This document shows, piece by piece, positions 28,293 through 37,712 of a stretch of 64,000 bases of DNA. How positions within the stretch are numbered: the first letter of the stretch is position 1; every line of letters begins with the position of its first letter. A program made the translations under genes and the position numbers. Under the pieces are notes generated by a model that was given only the letters and a program-made list of their open reading frames with translations, was not told the origin of the DNA and did no database searches. The stretch spans positions 114,425 through 178,424 of the forward strand of contig JAXHTS010000071.1 in NCBI GenBank assembly GCA_034190085.1. Direction: 5' to 3'. Source of the stretch: Spirochaetota bacterium. GTDB taxonomy: Bacteria > Spirochaetota > UBA4802 > JAFGDQ01.

Positions 28293-29007
28293 ACTACTCT
28301 CCTTAAATGTTGTTACTCTTTCGCTACGTTATATTAATTTTGTGTAAATTATCTTTTTACATAAGTTTGGTGTCTCTTCCCTTCAATATGAGTTATTCAC
28401 TATCTTCAATTGAAGGTCAGATATGTTTACACTTACTTCTTGAGGGGATATCATTTTTCAAGTAAAAAAAATAAAATAGTTAAAAAAAAGTCTATGCTAT
28501 TTTTAAGGACTAAGCAATATCCAAATAAGTTGAATTTTATTATATCTGTCGGGGAAAAATAATTTCCAAAGGTGATATTTTATATGTTATGCATAGTATA
28601 TCTAGTACTTATAGTATTTCTGTAACAATTACTAATCCTAATAGACTTAAGGAGGAAATAGAAAAATTGTTGACTCACTTTAATATTCCATGAATCATTA
28701 TAATCATAAAAATATTGAGGAATTGGGATTGAAACAATAGCAATAATAGAATTTTTAAAATCATCCTGTGACAACTAATCTGATAATTCTATTCCGCAAT
28801 TGTCATATAGCATTCCCGTACTCCTCTGCGAATAGAGGCCTTGACAGATGTGAAAGCAATCATGAATACCTTAATTCATACTCTGTCCTAGATTAACCCA
28901 TGATTATATTAAACCACTATTCGAATATTAAATTCATACAACCTAGTTAATCTATCATCTGAAAGGCTGAATAAAACGTTGATAATGAGCATTGATAATT
29001 TATATCT
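28293..29007. other. Divergent intergenic region of about 700 bases
   Basis: Separates divergent ilvC and the DUF362 gene. A TGTAAA/TTTACA dyad lies near 28345-28362 and a CTTCAATTGAAG palindrome near 28404-28415, both upstream of ilvC; either could be an operator. No convincing small gene, tRNA or T-box-like element was seen. Confidence 0.4.
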
Positions 29008-30216
29008 ATGGAAAAAAAATCACTCTATCCTAGCCCATTCCCTGACAGTTTACATAATCCTCATGTCCAAGTAGTAAGTGGAAAGGACGCTTATAAAAAT
29101 ACCATACAAGCGCTCTCTGATATTGACCTCACTACGATAAAGGGCAAAAAGGTCCTATTAAAACCCAACGCAGGCCGCATTGCAAATCCTGGATCTGGAA
29201 TCACAACCAACCCACAGGTCGTGGCTGCAGCAATAGACACCTTTCATAAGGCAGGTGCCAGGGTAGCTGTTGGCGAAAGCCCAATAACAGGAGTCAATGT
29301 AATTGAGGCATTCGAGTCAAGCGGAATTGCTTCTGTGGTTCGCGAACGCAATTGCCCCTTATTAGATATGGATGTTGGTCAACCTGCTAAAACTGCTATT
29401 AGGGACGGAATTGTAATACAGTCAATCAAGGTGTGCTCAGTTGTATTCGATTATGATATAGTCGTGTCTATCCCTGTTATGAAGACCCATATGCATACTG
29501 GAGTCACCCTTGCTATTAAGAACATGAAAGGATGTCTATGGCGTCGCAGTAAGGTAGAGCTACACATGCTGTCCAGAATTGAGGGCATAGACGACATGCC
29601 TCTTGATATCGCAATTGCTGATATGTCATCAATTCTCCGTCCAAGTTTATCAATCATTGACGGCACAACAGGTATGGAGGGTTTGGGTCCAAGTGCCGGA
29701 GAGGCCAAAAGACTCGATGTAATCGTAACAGGAATTGATTCCTTTGCAGTAGATTCCATAGCATGCTCGCTCATGGGATTGGACGCAAATAAGGTGCCAC
29801 ATCTGCGAATTGGAGCTGAGCGTGGATATGGTGTGATCGATATCTCCAGGATAAAGGTAAGTCCAGATACATGGCGTGAATCATCCTCCCCTTTCAAACC
29901 ACCCCCCTTAAACCTGTCAATACAATTTCCTGGCATCACTATTCTTGATGAACAATCATGCAGCGCATGCCAATCAACCCTGTTGTTGTTCCTGAAAAGG
30001 TATGGCGAGGAATTATTTGACTACTTCCCAGGGAAAGATAATCTAACCATTGCTATTGGCAAGGGACATAAGTCTGTCTCAAGCGAAACGCTCTGTATCG
30101 GTAATTGTGCGAATCAGCATAGGAATGATTGTATTTTTGTGCCGGGATGTCCGCCTGTAGCAAGCCAAATCCTCAAGGTTATTTCTACACAAAATCCCAA
30201 ATCTAATCCGAAATAA
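29008..30216 (+). CDS. DUF362-domain protein
   Basis: A 402-residue protein of the DUF362 family. Landmarks: KGKKVLLKPNAGRIANPGSG near 45, GARVAVGESPITGVN near 85, IVVSIPVMKTHMHTGVTLA near 150, IKNMKGCLW near 169 and IIDGTTGMEGLGP near 217. The family is often linked to Fe-S or redox proteins, but its reaction is not established. The last third has a cysteine-rich region (DEQSCSACQ, CIGNCANQ, CIFVPGCPP) able to bind a metal or cluster. It stands alone before the insertion sequence. Start ATG; no strong ribosome site is visible, so the start is less sure. Confidence 0.75.
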   Translation: MEKKSLYPSPFPDSLHNPHVQVVSGKDAYKNTIQALSDIDLTTIKGKKVLLKPNAGRIANPGSGITTNPQVVAAAIDTFHKAGARVAVGESPITGVNVIEAFESSGIASVVRERNCPLLDMDVGQPAKTAIRDGIVIQSIKVCSVVFDYDIVVSIPVMKTHMHTGVTLAIKNMKGCLWRRSKVELHMLSRIEGIDDMPLDIAIADMSSILRPSLSIIDGTTGMEGLGPSAGEAKRLDVIVTGIDSFAVDSIACSLMGLDANKVPHLRIGAERGYGVIDISRIKVSPDTWRESSSPFKPPPLNLSIQFPGITILDEQSCSACQSTLLLFLKRYGEELFDYFPGKDNLTIAIGKGHKSVSSETLCIGNCANQHRNDCIFVPGCPPVASQILKVISTQNPKSNPK

Positions 30217-30279
30217 TTATGCTGTTTTAGTGAATAACGCACTGTTGGGTTGAATTATAATGTAAACAATATACTAATG

Positions 30280-30333
30280 CACCTAACCCCTAGGTGAATC
30301 CTTTGTTAAAAAGTATAATTCTTTAAACAAAGG
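30280..30333 (+). other. Two adjacent hairpins after the DUF362 gene
   Basis: CACCTA/TAGGTG (30280-30296) forms a 6-bp stem, and CCTTTGTT/AACAAAGG (30300-30333) an 8-bp stem right after it. They may form a bidirectional or T-less terminator. They lie immediately left of the insertion sequence. Confidence 0.35.
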
Positions 30334-30341
30334 TTAATTAC

Positions 30342-30346
30342 TTATA
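30342..30346. repeat. Target-site duplication, left copy
   Basis: TTATA directly abuts the left inverted repeat and is repeated at the right end (31870-31874), as expected from transposition. Confidence 0.75.
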
Positions 30347-30362
30347 CCTCAATTGTGCAAAA
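30347..30362 (+). repeat. Left terminal inverted repeat of the insertion sequence
   Basis: CCTCAATTGTGCAAAA, the exact reverse complement of the right end at 31854-31869. Confidence 0.88.
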
Positions 30363-30364
30363 AT

Positions 30365-31753
30365 TTAAGCAGCAATACCTAAATTTTCTGAAATATATTT
30401 ATATAATTTTTCTGTTGCCTTGTTATTTGATAGGCTTAAAGTATACTTCCCATTCGGTCGATTAACTATACCAGCTTTATATATCACAAGAAACCGAATT
30501 GTCTTAAATCTCAAATTTTTATACCATCTTGTAGATGCAATATTTCTCTTCTCTGTTTTACTGTATCCCATCGCATCAAGCTGAAATGAATTCATGAGAT
30601 TATAACTCATCATGCTAATTTGTTGAAATGTACTATTTGCATTAAAGGATGAAGAAGGCAACTTATCATAAGCAAAATCACTCTTTAACTCACCTATTGC
30701 TTTCTCTTGAGCAGACCTCCCTGACATAAACCTTATAATATTCTTTGCTTTAAGTTTGATATTTGTACATACTACTAAATATTCATAATCAATATTATCA
30801 GGAGAAAAAAGATCAAGCTGAAGCCCTTTTACTTTCTTCTTCTTGGGAACCTCCATCCTTATGAATAAAAATAATCTGTCACGATCCCAACTAGCAAGTT
30901 TAATCTTTTTATAAAAATACAATGTCTTCGAGTCAAGCCTTCTCCAGTTCCGTCTGGAAATAATTTTGTTCTTGAAGACCGGATATCTGTAAAAAGGAAC
31001 TTTCGACGCATATTCTAAACCTTGAAGTTCATACATTTTAAGGTTTTTGTCGCTAAAAAATGCTCCATCATGCCTTATTCGAAGCCTTACTCTACCGCCA
31101 AGCATAAACTTCAAACTTGTTATAAATTCTTCTATGAATTCAGTTGAACCATTGCTGTCGTGTACATTACCAGAGCGGTTCTTTATCTTTATAAAATGTC
31201 CTGTTTGTGCAAGGTAAGCTGTCAGTGGAAAATAACTATATACTCCCCTTTTTATTGGATTGTATCCTTTGCCGCTTAGCTCAGGATTCCCTCGACTGCT
31301 CACAACTGTACCATCAATATCAATAGTAAGTGTCGTCAGACCTAATTTCTTTATTTGTTCAACTAGTAGTACAGAATTCAACTCAATGAAACTCTTTAAT
31401 GCGTCATCTGTAAAGTATTTCAGAAACCTTGCAATCGAATAACGACTCGAAAGCCTATCCAACTCACATAATCGTTTAACTAAAGGATCATCTTTTATAT
31501 ATTCTATATTTGATACTCTTTCAACTCCAAAAATAATCATCGTAATGAGCAAGAGAATCATTTTGTGAACAGGGTAATCTCCTTGATAACCGATGTTCTT
31601 CATCCTGGCTTTGATGCTTTCCTTTAATCTAATTATTCGGTAATATCTTTTTATCAGTTCCAATCCCGAATAGCTTGTTAAATCTTGTCTTATAAATTTT
31701 ATTCCTAAATTACTGTTGACTCTTGATCCTATTTCTGATTTCTTTAACCTCAT
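30365..31753 (-). CDS. IS1380-family transposase
   Basis: A 462-residue DDE transposase. Acidic triad candidates are Asp in LTIDIDGTVVS (near 145), Asp in RIRHDGAFFSD (229) and Glu in SAQEKAIGELKSDF (near 346), the last with the E-K-x-I-x-E-L-K signature seen in IS4-like and IS1380 transposases. The late region SFNANSTFQQISMMSYNLM is also typical of IS1380. The frame is intact from end to end and fills almost the whole element between the inverted repeats. It catalyses movement of this element. Confidence 0.9.
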   Translation of the reverse strand: MRLKKSEIGSRVNSNLGIKFIRQDLTSYSGLELIKRYYRIIRLKESIKARMKNIGYQGDYPVHKMILLLITMIIFGVERVSNIEYIKDDPLVKRLCELDRLSSRYSIARFLKYFTDDALKSFIELNSVLLVEQIKKLGLTTLTIDIDGTVVSSRGNPELSGKGYNPIKRGVYSYFPLTAYLAQTGHFIKIKNRSGNVHDSNGSTEFIEEFITSLKFMLGGRVRLRIRHDGAFFSDKNLKMYELQGLEYASKVPFYRYPVFKNKIISRRNWRRLDSKTLYFYKKIKLASWDRDRLFLFIRMEVPKKKKVKGLQLDLFSPDNIDYEYLVVCTNIKLKAKNIIRFMSGRSAQEKAIGELKSDFAYDKLPSSSFNANSTFQQISMMSYNLMNSFQLDAMGYSKTEKRNIASTRWYKNLRFKTIRFLVIYKAGIVNRPNGKYTLSLSNNKATEKLYKYISENLGIAA

Positions 31754-31853
31754 AATAAATGGCCTTTATCCTTTGTGTGGTTTCGTTTGATAAATCTCCA
31801 TATTTCAGGATAATGGCCATTCTTCAACTATAATCGATATTCAAATAATATTA

Positions 31854-31869
31854 TTTTGCACAATTGAGG
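31854..31869 (-). repeat. Right terminal inverted repeat of the insertion sequence
   Basis: TTTTGCACAATTGAGG, matching the left end in inverted orientation without mismatch. Confidence 0.88.
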
Positions 31870-31874
31870 TTATA
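31870..31874. repeat. Target-site duplication, right copy
   Basis: TTATA directly after the right inverted repeat, identical to the left copy at 30342-30346. Confidence 0.75.
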
Positions 31875-32055
31875 TTTATTATCCTATAAATGCATTTTAA
31901 TAAAATCTAATTGACATAATCAGAAAATATCATTAATCAATAACCCACCTATATTGAGTGGTGTAATCATATACCTCCATAACACACCCATCATCCGTCA
32001 TGCTGTGATTATAATAAACTAACCAAGTATTACTCATTTATTATCTGGGAAACCA

Positions 32056-33213
32056 ATGATTATTGAAAGCCTTCTTGATACAGACCTTTATAAATTTACA
32101 ATGCAGCAGGTTGTCCTTCATAGATTTCCTGGCATAGATGTTGAATATGCCTTTAAGTGCAGAAACAATGGAATAGATTTTTCACCATATTTAGAAGAGA
32201 TAAACAGAGAGGTTGACCATCTATGCTCCCTGACCTTCATGGAAGAAGAACTTGAATTCCTCAATGGATTGAGGTATATAAAGAAGGATTTTGTCGATTT
32301 CCTTAGAATCTTTCGCTTGAACAGGGATTTTGTTGATATAAATTGTATTAACAATGAGCTAGAAATTGCTATTAAAGGCCCTTGGCTTCATTCAATACTC
32401 TTTGAAGTACCTATCCTAGCAATAATTAACGAAATATATTACAGAAATACTAATCCTGTACCTGGTTATGAAAAGGCAAGATATTACCTGAAAGAAAAAA
32501 TTCAAATTGTCAAAGAAAACAGCCATATAGTCTTTTTTTCTGACTTTGGGACAAGGAGACGGCGCTCAAAGAGTTGGCATCAAGAGATCATAGAAGGGAT
32601 CATAACGGAGATTCCAAATAATTTCAGTGGAACTAGCAATGTACTCTTAGCATCGAAATATGGGATTACCCCTATCGGAACGATGGCTCACGAATTTCTT
32701 CAGGCTTGTCAGGCTATTGATGTAAGGCTTATAGATAGCCAGAGATTCGCGCTTGAAAACTGGGCACAGGAATACAGGGGAGACCTTGGAATAGCCCTGT
32801 CTGATGTATTGGGTATGGATGTATTTTTACGGGATTTTGATCTCTATTTTTGCAAGCTCTTTGACGGCGTAAGACATGACTCAGGAGATCCATATGTGTG
32901 GTGTGATAAATTGATTGCTCACTACAGAAAGATGAGGATCGATCCAAAGACAAAGGTGGCTGTATTCAGCGATGGGCTTGATTTTAAAAAGGCGCGGGAT
33001 ATTGCGCTGAGATACCATGATTCGATAAATGTGGCTTTTGGCATAGGCACAAATCTTACCAATGATTTTGGAAATGAACCTCTTCAGATTGTAATCAAGA
33101 TGGTAAGGTGTAATGGACAACCTGTAGTGAAGCTGAGTGACTCGCCAGGAAAAAGTATGTGTGATGATGAATCCTATGTTGAGTATATAAAAAAAATTTT
33201 CAGGATAACCTAA
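32056..33213 (+). CDS. pncB: Nicotinate phosphoribosyltransferase
   Basis: A 385-residue enzyme converting nicotinate and PRPP to nicotinate mononucleotide, the entry step of NAD salvage. The N-terminus LLDTDLYKFTMQQVVLHRF is characteristic, with the substrate-binding FSDFGTRRRRS near residue 160, the phosphorylated-His motif GTMAHEFLQ near 212, DGVRHDSGDPYVW near 272 and FSDGLDF near 300. Length is normal. The nicotinamidase gene follows after 50 bases, so nicotinamide could be converted to nicotinate and then to the mononucleotide by this pair. Confidence 0.93.
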   Translation: MIIESLLDTDLYKFTMQQVVLHRFPGIDVEYAFKCRNNGIDFSPYLEEINREVDHLCSLTFMEEELEFLNGLRYIKKDFVDFLRIFRLNRDFVDINCINNELEIAIKGPWLHSILFEVPILAIINEIYYRNTNPVPGYEKARYYLKEKIQIVKENSHIVFFSDFGTRRRRSKSWHQEIIEGIITEIPNNFSGTSNVLLASKYGITPIGTMAHEFLQACQAIDVRLIDSQRFALENWAQEYRGDLGIALSDVLGMDVFLRDFDLYFCKLFDGVRHDSGDPYVWCDKLIAHYRKMRIDPKTKVAVFSDGLDFKKARDIALRYHDSINVAFGIGTNLTNDFGNEPLQIVIKMVRCNGQPVVKLSDSPGKSMCDDESYVEYIKKIFRIT

Positions 33214-33263
33214 TAGTTGTTAAAGCTTGATTGTAACATTTTGTATATGGAAAGGAGGGCAGC

Positions 33264-34067
33264 TTGAATCATAAAATCCAACTACTGATTATAGATGCTC
33301 AATACGATTTCTGCGATCCCAATGGAGCCCTCTATGTACCAGGGGCGCAAGAGGATATGAAAAGAACAACCTCAATGATAAGGAAGGGGAAGGACAAGAT
33401 CGAAAAGATCAGAGTAACTCTTGACACCCACAGGAAACAGCATATTGCGCATCCCATCTGGTGGATCGATGAGAATGACAATCATCCCAAGCCATTTACT
33501 GCAATAAGCACTAATGATGTTATCGGAAATCTGATAAAATGGAGAGCCAGTAATCCTGAATATAATGAGAGATCAATCGAATATGTCAGGCAGCTTGAGA
33601 GAAACGGAAGATACACCCTCACTATCTGGCCTCCCCATTGCCTTATCGGAAGCAATGGGCATAAAATCTTCCCTGATATCTTTGACGCCCTTGATGAATG
33701 GGAAGATATGTATGCATCTGTTGATTACCTGACTAAAGGAACTAATATCTTCACTGAACATTATTCTGCCATAAGGGCTGATGTAATCGATCCTGATGAT
33801 AATGGAACATATTTTAACACAGGCTTTATTGAAAGACTCGATGAGGCTGAGATAATAGGGATCGCAGGCGAGGCATTATCTCACTGTGTGGCCAATACGG
33901 TAAAAGATATTGCTGATGCACTCCGTGATAATCATATCGAAAAACTGGTATTACTGGAAGATGCCACCTCACCGGTTACAGGATTTGAAGACCAAGCCTT
34001 AGATTTTATTAAGGAGATGAAATCCCGCGGTATGCGAATTGCCAGGACAACTGACTTTCCGGGCTGA
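33264..34067 (+). CDS. Nicotinamidase / cysteine hydrolase
   Basis: A 267-residue cysteine hydrolase of the isochorismatase-like fold, probably deamidating nicotinamide to nicotinate. Landmarks: catalytic Asp in LLIIDAQYDFCDPNGAL, metal-binding DTHRKQHIAHPIWW near residue 53, WPPHCLIGSNGHKI near 118 and the nucleophile Cys in GIAGEALSHCVANTV near 212. It is longer than the usual 200-220 residues, with an insertion between the metal site and the WPPHC motif. TTG is the start, with AAAGGAGG upstream. Position directly after pncB supports the assignment. Confidence 0.85.
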   Translation: MNHKIQLLIIDAQYDFCDPNGALYVPGAQEDMKRTTSMIRKGKDKIEKIRVTLDTHRKQHIAHPIWWIDENDNHPKPFTAISTNDVIGNLIKWRASNPEYNERSIEYVRQLERNGRYTLTIWPPHCLIGSNGHKIFPDIFDALDEWEDMYASVDYLTKGTNIFTEHYSAIRADVIDPDDNGTYFNTGFIERLDEAEIIGIAGEALSHCVANTVKDIADALRDNHIEKLVLLEDATSPVTGFEDQALDFIKEMKSRGMRIARTTDFPG

Positions 34068-34273
34068 CACTTTATATGTTTTATGCTGTTCTATTTCATA
34101 TGGCTTTCCATAAAGACTTTTTTAGTACAATTTTCGGACTATCGAAATCATTTTTTTTTACCCTGCATATATGATTCTGATTGGATAACACCCAACCTCA
34201 AGATAAAAATACAGATTTAGTAATGAAGAGATAGATAACTATTATATCTATTAATATTGTAATGATTACCGAT

Positions 34274-34978
34274 TTAACTAAAATTCCCAAATTTATAATC
34301 AACAATCCTCTTTCGTATTGGACCTTTCAATAAATAGTAAAATGCACAATATACCCATTTAAATAATGTAATGAATTTACCCTCCTGTTCAAATCTCCTA
34401 ACAGAGTAATACATTTTCTTTGAGGTAATCATTCGAAATTTTCCAATCTTTGAAATCCTCTGTGAATACTCATGATCCTCTCCAATAATAATAGTGACAT
34501 CAAATCCATCGACACTATCATGATATCTCTTTTTAACTAATATTCCTGCTCCGATCGAAATCGGTTTAACATATTGGGCGAAAGAACATAATACAGTAAA
34601 ACAAAAAGAATATATTTTATAAATAATCTTTTTTGAATTAAAAATAAAATAGAATCCTGCAATATCCAATTCTTTTTTAGTAAATTCCGTCATTATTGTT
34701 GAAAGAAAATTCTTTGGCAAAATGGCATCTGCATCAATAAACAATAAAACGTCCCCTTTGGCCTTTTGTGCGCCATTATTCCTCTGATGTCCTGGATTTC
34801 TCCTTTTACTTGAAACGAATTTACATCTATTTTTCTTAGCGACCTGTTTAGTGTTATCTTCTGAATTCGCATCAGAAATAATAATTTCATAATTTTTATA
34901 GTCCTGGGATTTGATTGAATGCAATAATCTTGGAAGATATTTTTCTTCGTTGAAGGTGGGAATTATAATCGATAGCAT
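34274..34978 (-). CDS. Family 2 glycosyltransferase
   Basis: A 234-residue GT-A fold enzyme that moves a sugar from a nucleotide donor. The N-terminus LSIIIPTFNEEKYLPRLL and IIISDANSEDNT are standard; the DxD-type motif is LLFIDADAILP near residue 94. GAGILVKKRYHD near 147 and GEDHEYSQRISK near 167 complete the catalytic pattern. The C-terminus is basic (GPIRKRIVDYKF), possibly membrane-associated. It stands apart from its neighbours, and the acceptor cannot be predicted. Confidence 0.85.
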   Translation of the reverse strand: MLSIIIPTFNEEKYLPRLLHSIKSQDYKNYEIIISDANSEDNTKQVAKKNRCKFVSSKRRNPGHQRNNGAQKAKGDVLLFIDADAILPKNFLSTIMTEFTKKELDIAGFYFIFNSKKIIYKIYSFCFTVLCSFAQYVKPISIGAGILVKKRYHDSVDGFDVTIIIGEDHEYSQRISKIGKFRMITSKKMYYSVRRFEQEGKFITLFKWVYCAFYYLLKGPIRKRIVDYKFGNFS

Positions 34979-35161
34979 GATAAATAATTATATTCGAAGC
35001 TTGAACCAATAAATAGAACATTTTTTAGAGGGAAAATATTATATTGAATTAAAATGCCCTCAGTATTCAACTTCAATATCATATGCCCGAATAGTAATAA
35101 AGTCAAGTTGTTCACGAAGATGTATGCGAATTGGATGCAATAGCAATAAGGGTATGTTATG

Positions 35162-35722
35162 CTATAATCCCAGTTTGTGAGATATTTTCTGCATTGCGCC
35201 AAGCGCGATCTCAATAAATCTGTTCACCTCCAAGTCAACATTTTCACACTCCATGATGACATCTCTGTTAACAGATCTGGCAAAGGCCTTTTCCTTCATC
35301 CTTTTAGTAACTGATTTGACCTTCACACCCTCAAGCCTTTTATCCGGATACACAAGAGCAGTGGCGATTATTAAGCCAGTGACAGTCTCTCCAGATGCAA
35401 GGGCGTGCTGCAACCTTGTACTTCTCTTTTCCCCTGGATAAGGCACTTCATTATGCAGTCTTATAGCTTCGATGATATCATCATCGATTCCCTCATCCCT
35501 CAAAATTTTCACTCCCTCTTTTGTATGAATGTTAAGATCAGCGTTAGTGATCTCTACATCTATGTCATGAAGGAGACCAGCTATTCCCCATTTGTTTACA
35601 TCCTCCCCAAGTTCTTTAGCTAATGCTCGTAAAACGGTCTCAGAGGCCAGGGAATGTTTAATCATATTTTCATTCTTTATATATCTTTGTAAGAGTGTTA
35701 ACGCTTGTTCCCTTTCCATCAT
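35162..35722 (-). CDS. HD-domain metal-dependent phosphohydrolase-like protein
   Basis: A 186-residue HD-domain protein. Metal-binding positions are His in IKHSLASE near residue 21, His-Asp in AGLLHDIDVE near 53, and later His in RLHNEVPYPG near 90. Such proteins hydrolyse nucleotides or nucleotide second messengers. It is the last gene of the minus-strand group that begins with the Xaa-Pro peptidase. Start MM; either ATG is possible. Substrate unknown. Confidence 0.83.
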   Translation of the reverse strand: MMEREQALTLLQRYIKNENMIKHSLASETVLRALAKELGEDVNKWGIAGLLHDIDVEITNADLNIHTKEGVKILRDEGIDDDIIEAIRLHNEVPYPGEKRSTRLQHALASGETVTGLIIATALVYPDKRLEGVKVKSVTKRMKEKAFARSVNRDVIMECENVDLEVNRFIEIALGAMQKISHKLGL

Positions 35723-35750
35723 TGCTTGTTTCCCTTGATCAACGTATAAT

Positions 35751-36893
35751 TTATCTCAACTTGATAATATCATTTGCAACGAGATACATTCTATTATCAT
35801 CCCCAATGGTATTCACAAATACAGCCTCAATCTCTACCTCATCACCATTATGAATTCCAGCAGGAAATTTTTCAGAATACACATCAATAATCCCGGAAAA
35901 TATATCACCCTTTTCATAATCTATTAGTAGATTGAAGAGCAGCTTGCTACCCTTCTTCTTGATATTCGCTACCCTGCCCTTCCATCTGACAAAAATTCCT
36001 TTATACAAATATGGCTTATCAGATATCTTAATAAAAGGGATATCACTGGACTCTCTATCTTCAACATTCAAAATAAACTTCCTTAAAAACTCAACCCTTT
36101 CTTTTACACTAAAATTAGAATTGCTGTTCTGAATCTTATTAAGCAATATCAGCGCTCTGTTATAATCATTGCCCTTTATCAATCTTTTTGCTTTATTGAA
36201 GTCCCTTATAACCTCATCATTTGAATAATAGAATACAGGGGTTTTCTTTTTTTTAATCTTATCAATCAAATCATATCTCATACCATTTAGATACACATGA
36301 TCAACCTGCGTTGTATTATCCTTAAAATTCTTTTCTTGCCTTAGTGGAAAATAGATTGCTATTGGCAAGATTATTACAATTGAAAGAATGCCAATCATAA
36401 GGATAAATATTCTAGTATGAAATTGCCCCTTACCCCTCCATTTACTCGATAACCAAAATCCCTTACTAGGCTTTGGAATATAGACAAAATCACCAAGGAG
36501 AGCATCCTTCTGAAATTCATTAAAATCATCCGCTTTTCGCAGGGCATTTAAGGCTCTGTTAAGATATTTATCCTTTGAATATTTTTCAACAAGCTCAATA
36601 TACCTTGCCAATGCAAGATTTAGATCTGCCGCTGATTTTAAATGGATGAAGGATTCCAATTGGTGAGATGGGAGATAATCCGGATCGATCATCTTAATTC
36701 TTTTTACCATCAAATCAGTTTTATCATATTGGCTGGTTAACAAATAGGATAGGGCTAAGAGAAAAAGTAGATAAGGGGATTGTGTTTTATTTGAAGATAC
36801 TTCGCTGGTTAATAATGATATAACATCCCTATATCTCTTTTTCTTGAATAAATTATATGCCTCTTGTATTATTAGAGAATCTTTATTCTTCAC
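35751..36893 (-). CDS. TPR protein with a membrane segment and C-terminal OB-like domain
   Basis: A 380-residue single-pass protein. Residues 5-130 form helical repeats (YNLFKKKRYRDVISLL, LLFLALSYLLTSQYDK, ALARYIELVEKYSKD). A membrane segment lies near 165-188 (FILMIGILSIVIILPIAIYF). The exported part begins with a second short helical repeat and ends with a beta domain near 285-380 (YKGIFVRWKGRVANIKKKG, GDEVEIEAVFVNT) that resembles an OB-fold. GTG start. It lies between the HD gene and the DUF2273 gene in the efp group. No function can be named. Confidence 0.65.
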   Translation of the reverse strand: MKNKDSLIIQEAYNLFKKKRYRDVISLLTSEVSSNKTQSPYLLFLLALSYLLTSQYDKTDLMVKRIKMIDPDYLPSHQLESFIHLKSAADLNLALARYIELVEKYSKDKYLNRALNALRKADDFNEFQKDALLGDFVYIPKPSKGFWLSSKWRGKGQFHTRIFILMIGILSIVIILPIAIYFPLRQEKNFKDNTTQVDHVYLNGMRYDLIDKIKKKKTPVFYYSNDEVIRDFNKAKRLIKGNDYNRALILLNKIQNSNSNFSVKERVEFLRKFILNVEDRESSDIPFIKISDKPYLYKGIFVRWKGRVANIKKKGSKLLFNLLIDYEKGDIFSGIIDVYSEKFPAGIHNGDEVEIEAVFVNTIGDDNRMYLVANDIIKLR

Positions 36894-36903
36894 TAGTCAG
36901 CAT

Positions 36904-37155
36904 TCATTCATCTTTTTTCCTGAAGAGGTTGGATAGTTGATCAGAAAGTGAAATATTCTCATCCCTGCTTCTTCCTAAAAAATAGCCTGCTAACATAAAA
37001 AGTAGAATCAGCAAGGTTTTATATAATCCCACAGTAAAGAGCAAAATCCCAAAAATAAAACCAGAGATGATTCCAACTGCCTTCCCCGGATTGCCATTAA
37101 TCCAATTCAGGATATATTTAATAAAACCATCGCTATTGTTTAACTCTTTCAACAT
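36904..37155 (-). CDS. Small integral membrane protein, DUF2273-like
   Basis: An 83-residue protein with two adjoining hydrophobic helices around residues 25-62 (GIISGFIFGILLFTVGLYK, then LLILLFMLAGYFLG) and a charged tail. The pattern NPGKAVG, then a Gly-rich helix, then YKTLLILLF and GYFLGR matches DUF2273. The chosen ATG at 37155 has GGGGGAG just upstream; a longer in-frame start at 37236 would lie deep in efp. It overlaps the end of efp by 23 bases, so the two are coupled. Role unknown. Confidence 0.75.
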   Translation of the reverse strand: MLKELNNSDGFIKYILNWINGNPGKAVGIISGFIFGILLFTVGLYKTLLILLFMLAGYFLGRSRDENISLSDQLSNLFRKKDE

Positions 37156-37696
37156 ACTCCCCCTTTCGAGTATCAATTTTAATAATATCCCCTTCATTAA
37201 TAAATAAAGGTACATGAATCTCAGCACCTGTTTCAACCTTAATCGATTTGGTCACATTTGTAGCTGTGTCGCCTTTTACGCCTGGCTCAGCATAAATAAC
37301 CTTCAATTCCACAAAGGTAGGAGGAATTAAAGATATCGGTTTATTCTCGTAAACAGATATTTCTACCTCCTCACCCTCCTTGATGAAGTCCAAAATATTA
37401 GCTACCTCATCCTTTGGTATAGACTCCTGTTCATAGCTTTCAGTGTCCATAAAGACGAGTGAATCACCTTCATCATAAAGATATTGCATCATCTTCTTCT
37501 CAACCCTTACATCCTCACACTTTTCGCCACCCCTAAAGGTTTTATCAATAATTGATCCCTTGGTAAGAGATTTCAACTTAGTTCGAACGAATGCCCCACC
37601 CTTACCCGGTTTGACATGCAGAAACTCCAATATTGAATATATATCACCATCTAATTTGATCACCATACCCCTTTTAAAATCATTGCTTGTAATCAT
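37133..37696 (-). CDS. efp: Translation elongation factor P
   Basis: A 187-residue elongation factor that rescues ribosomes stalled on proline stretches. The N-terminal KOW-like domain has the loop VKPGKGGAFVRTKLK with Lys32 at the tip, the position that is beta-lysylated in many bacteria. It is followed by the central OB domain (YLYDEGDSLVFMDTESYEQ) and the C-terminal OB domain (VFVEL-like TFVELKVIYAEPGVKGD, ending INEGDIIKIDTRKGEYVERV). Standard length. It follows the Xaa-Pro peptidase gene by 16 bases, a common bacterial pairing. Confidence 0.96.
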   Translation of the reverse strand: MITSNDFKRGMVIKLDGDIYSILEFLHVKPGKGGAFVRTKLKSLTKGSIIDKTFRGGEKCEDVRVEKKMMQYLYDEGDSLVFMDTESYEQESIPKDEVANILDFIKEGEEVEISVYENKPISLIPPTFVELKVIYAEPGVKGDTATNVTKSIKVETGAEIHVPLFINEGDIIKIDTRKGEYVERVKQ

Positions 37697-37712
37697 CCAC
37701 TACCTCGATAAT

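Larger units (their letters stand above)
30347..31869 (-). mobile_element. Complete IS1380-family insertion sequence
   Basis: A 1,523-bp element with one transposase gene, perfect 16-bp terminal inverted repeats (CCTCAATTGTGCAAAA) and a 5-bp TTATA target duplication. Nothing in it is broken, so it is probably recent or still mobile. It inserted between the DUF362 gene and the NAD salvage genes without breaking either. Confidence 0.88.
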
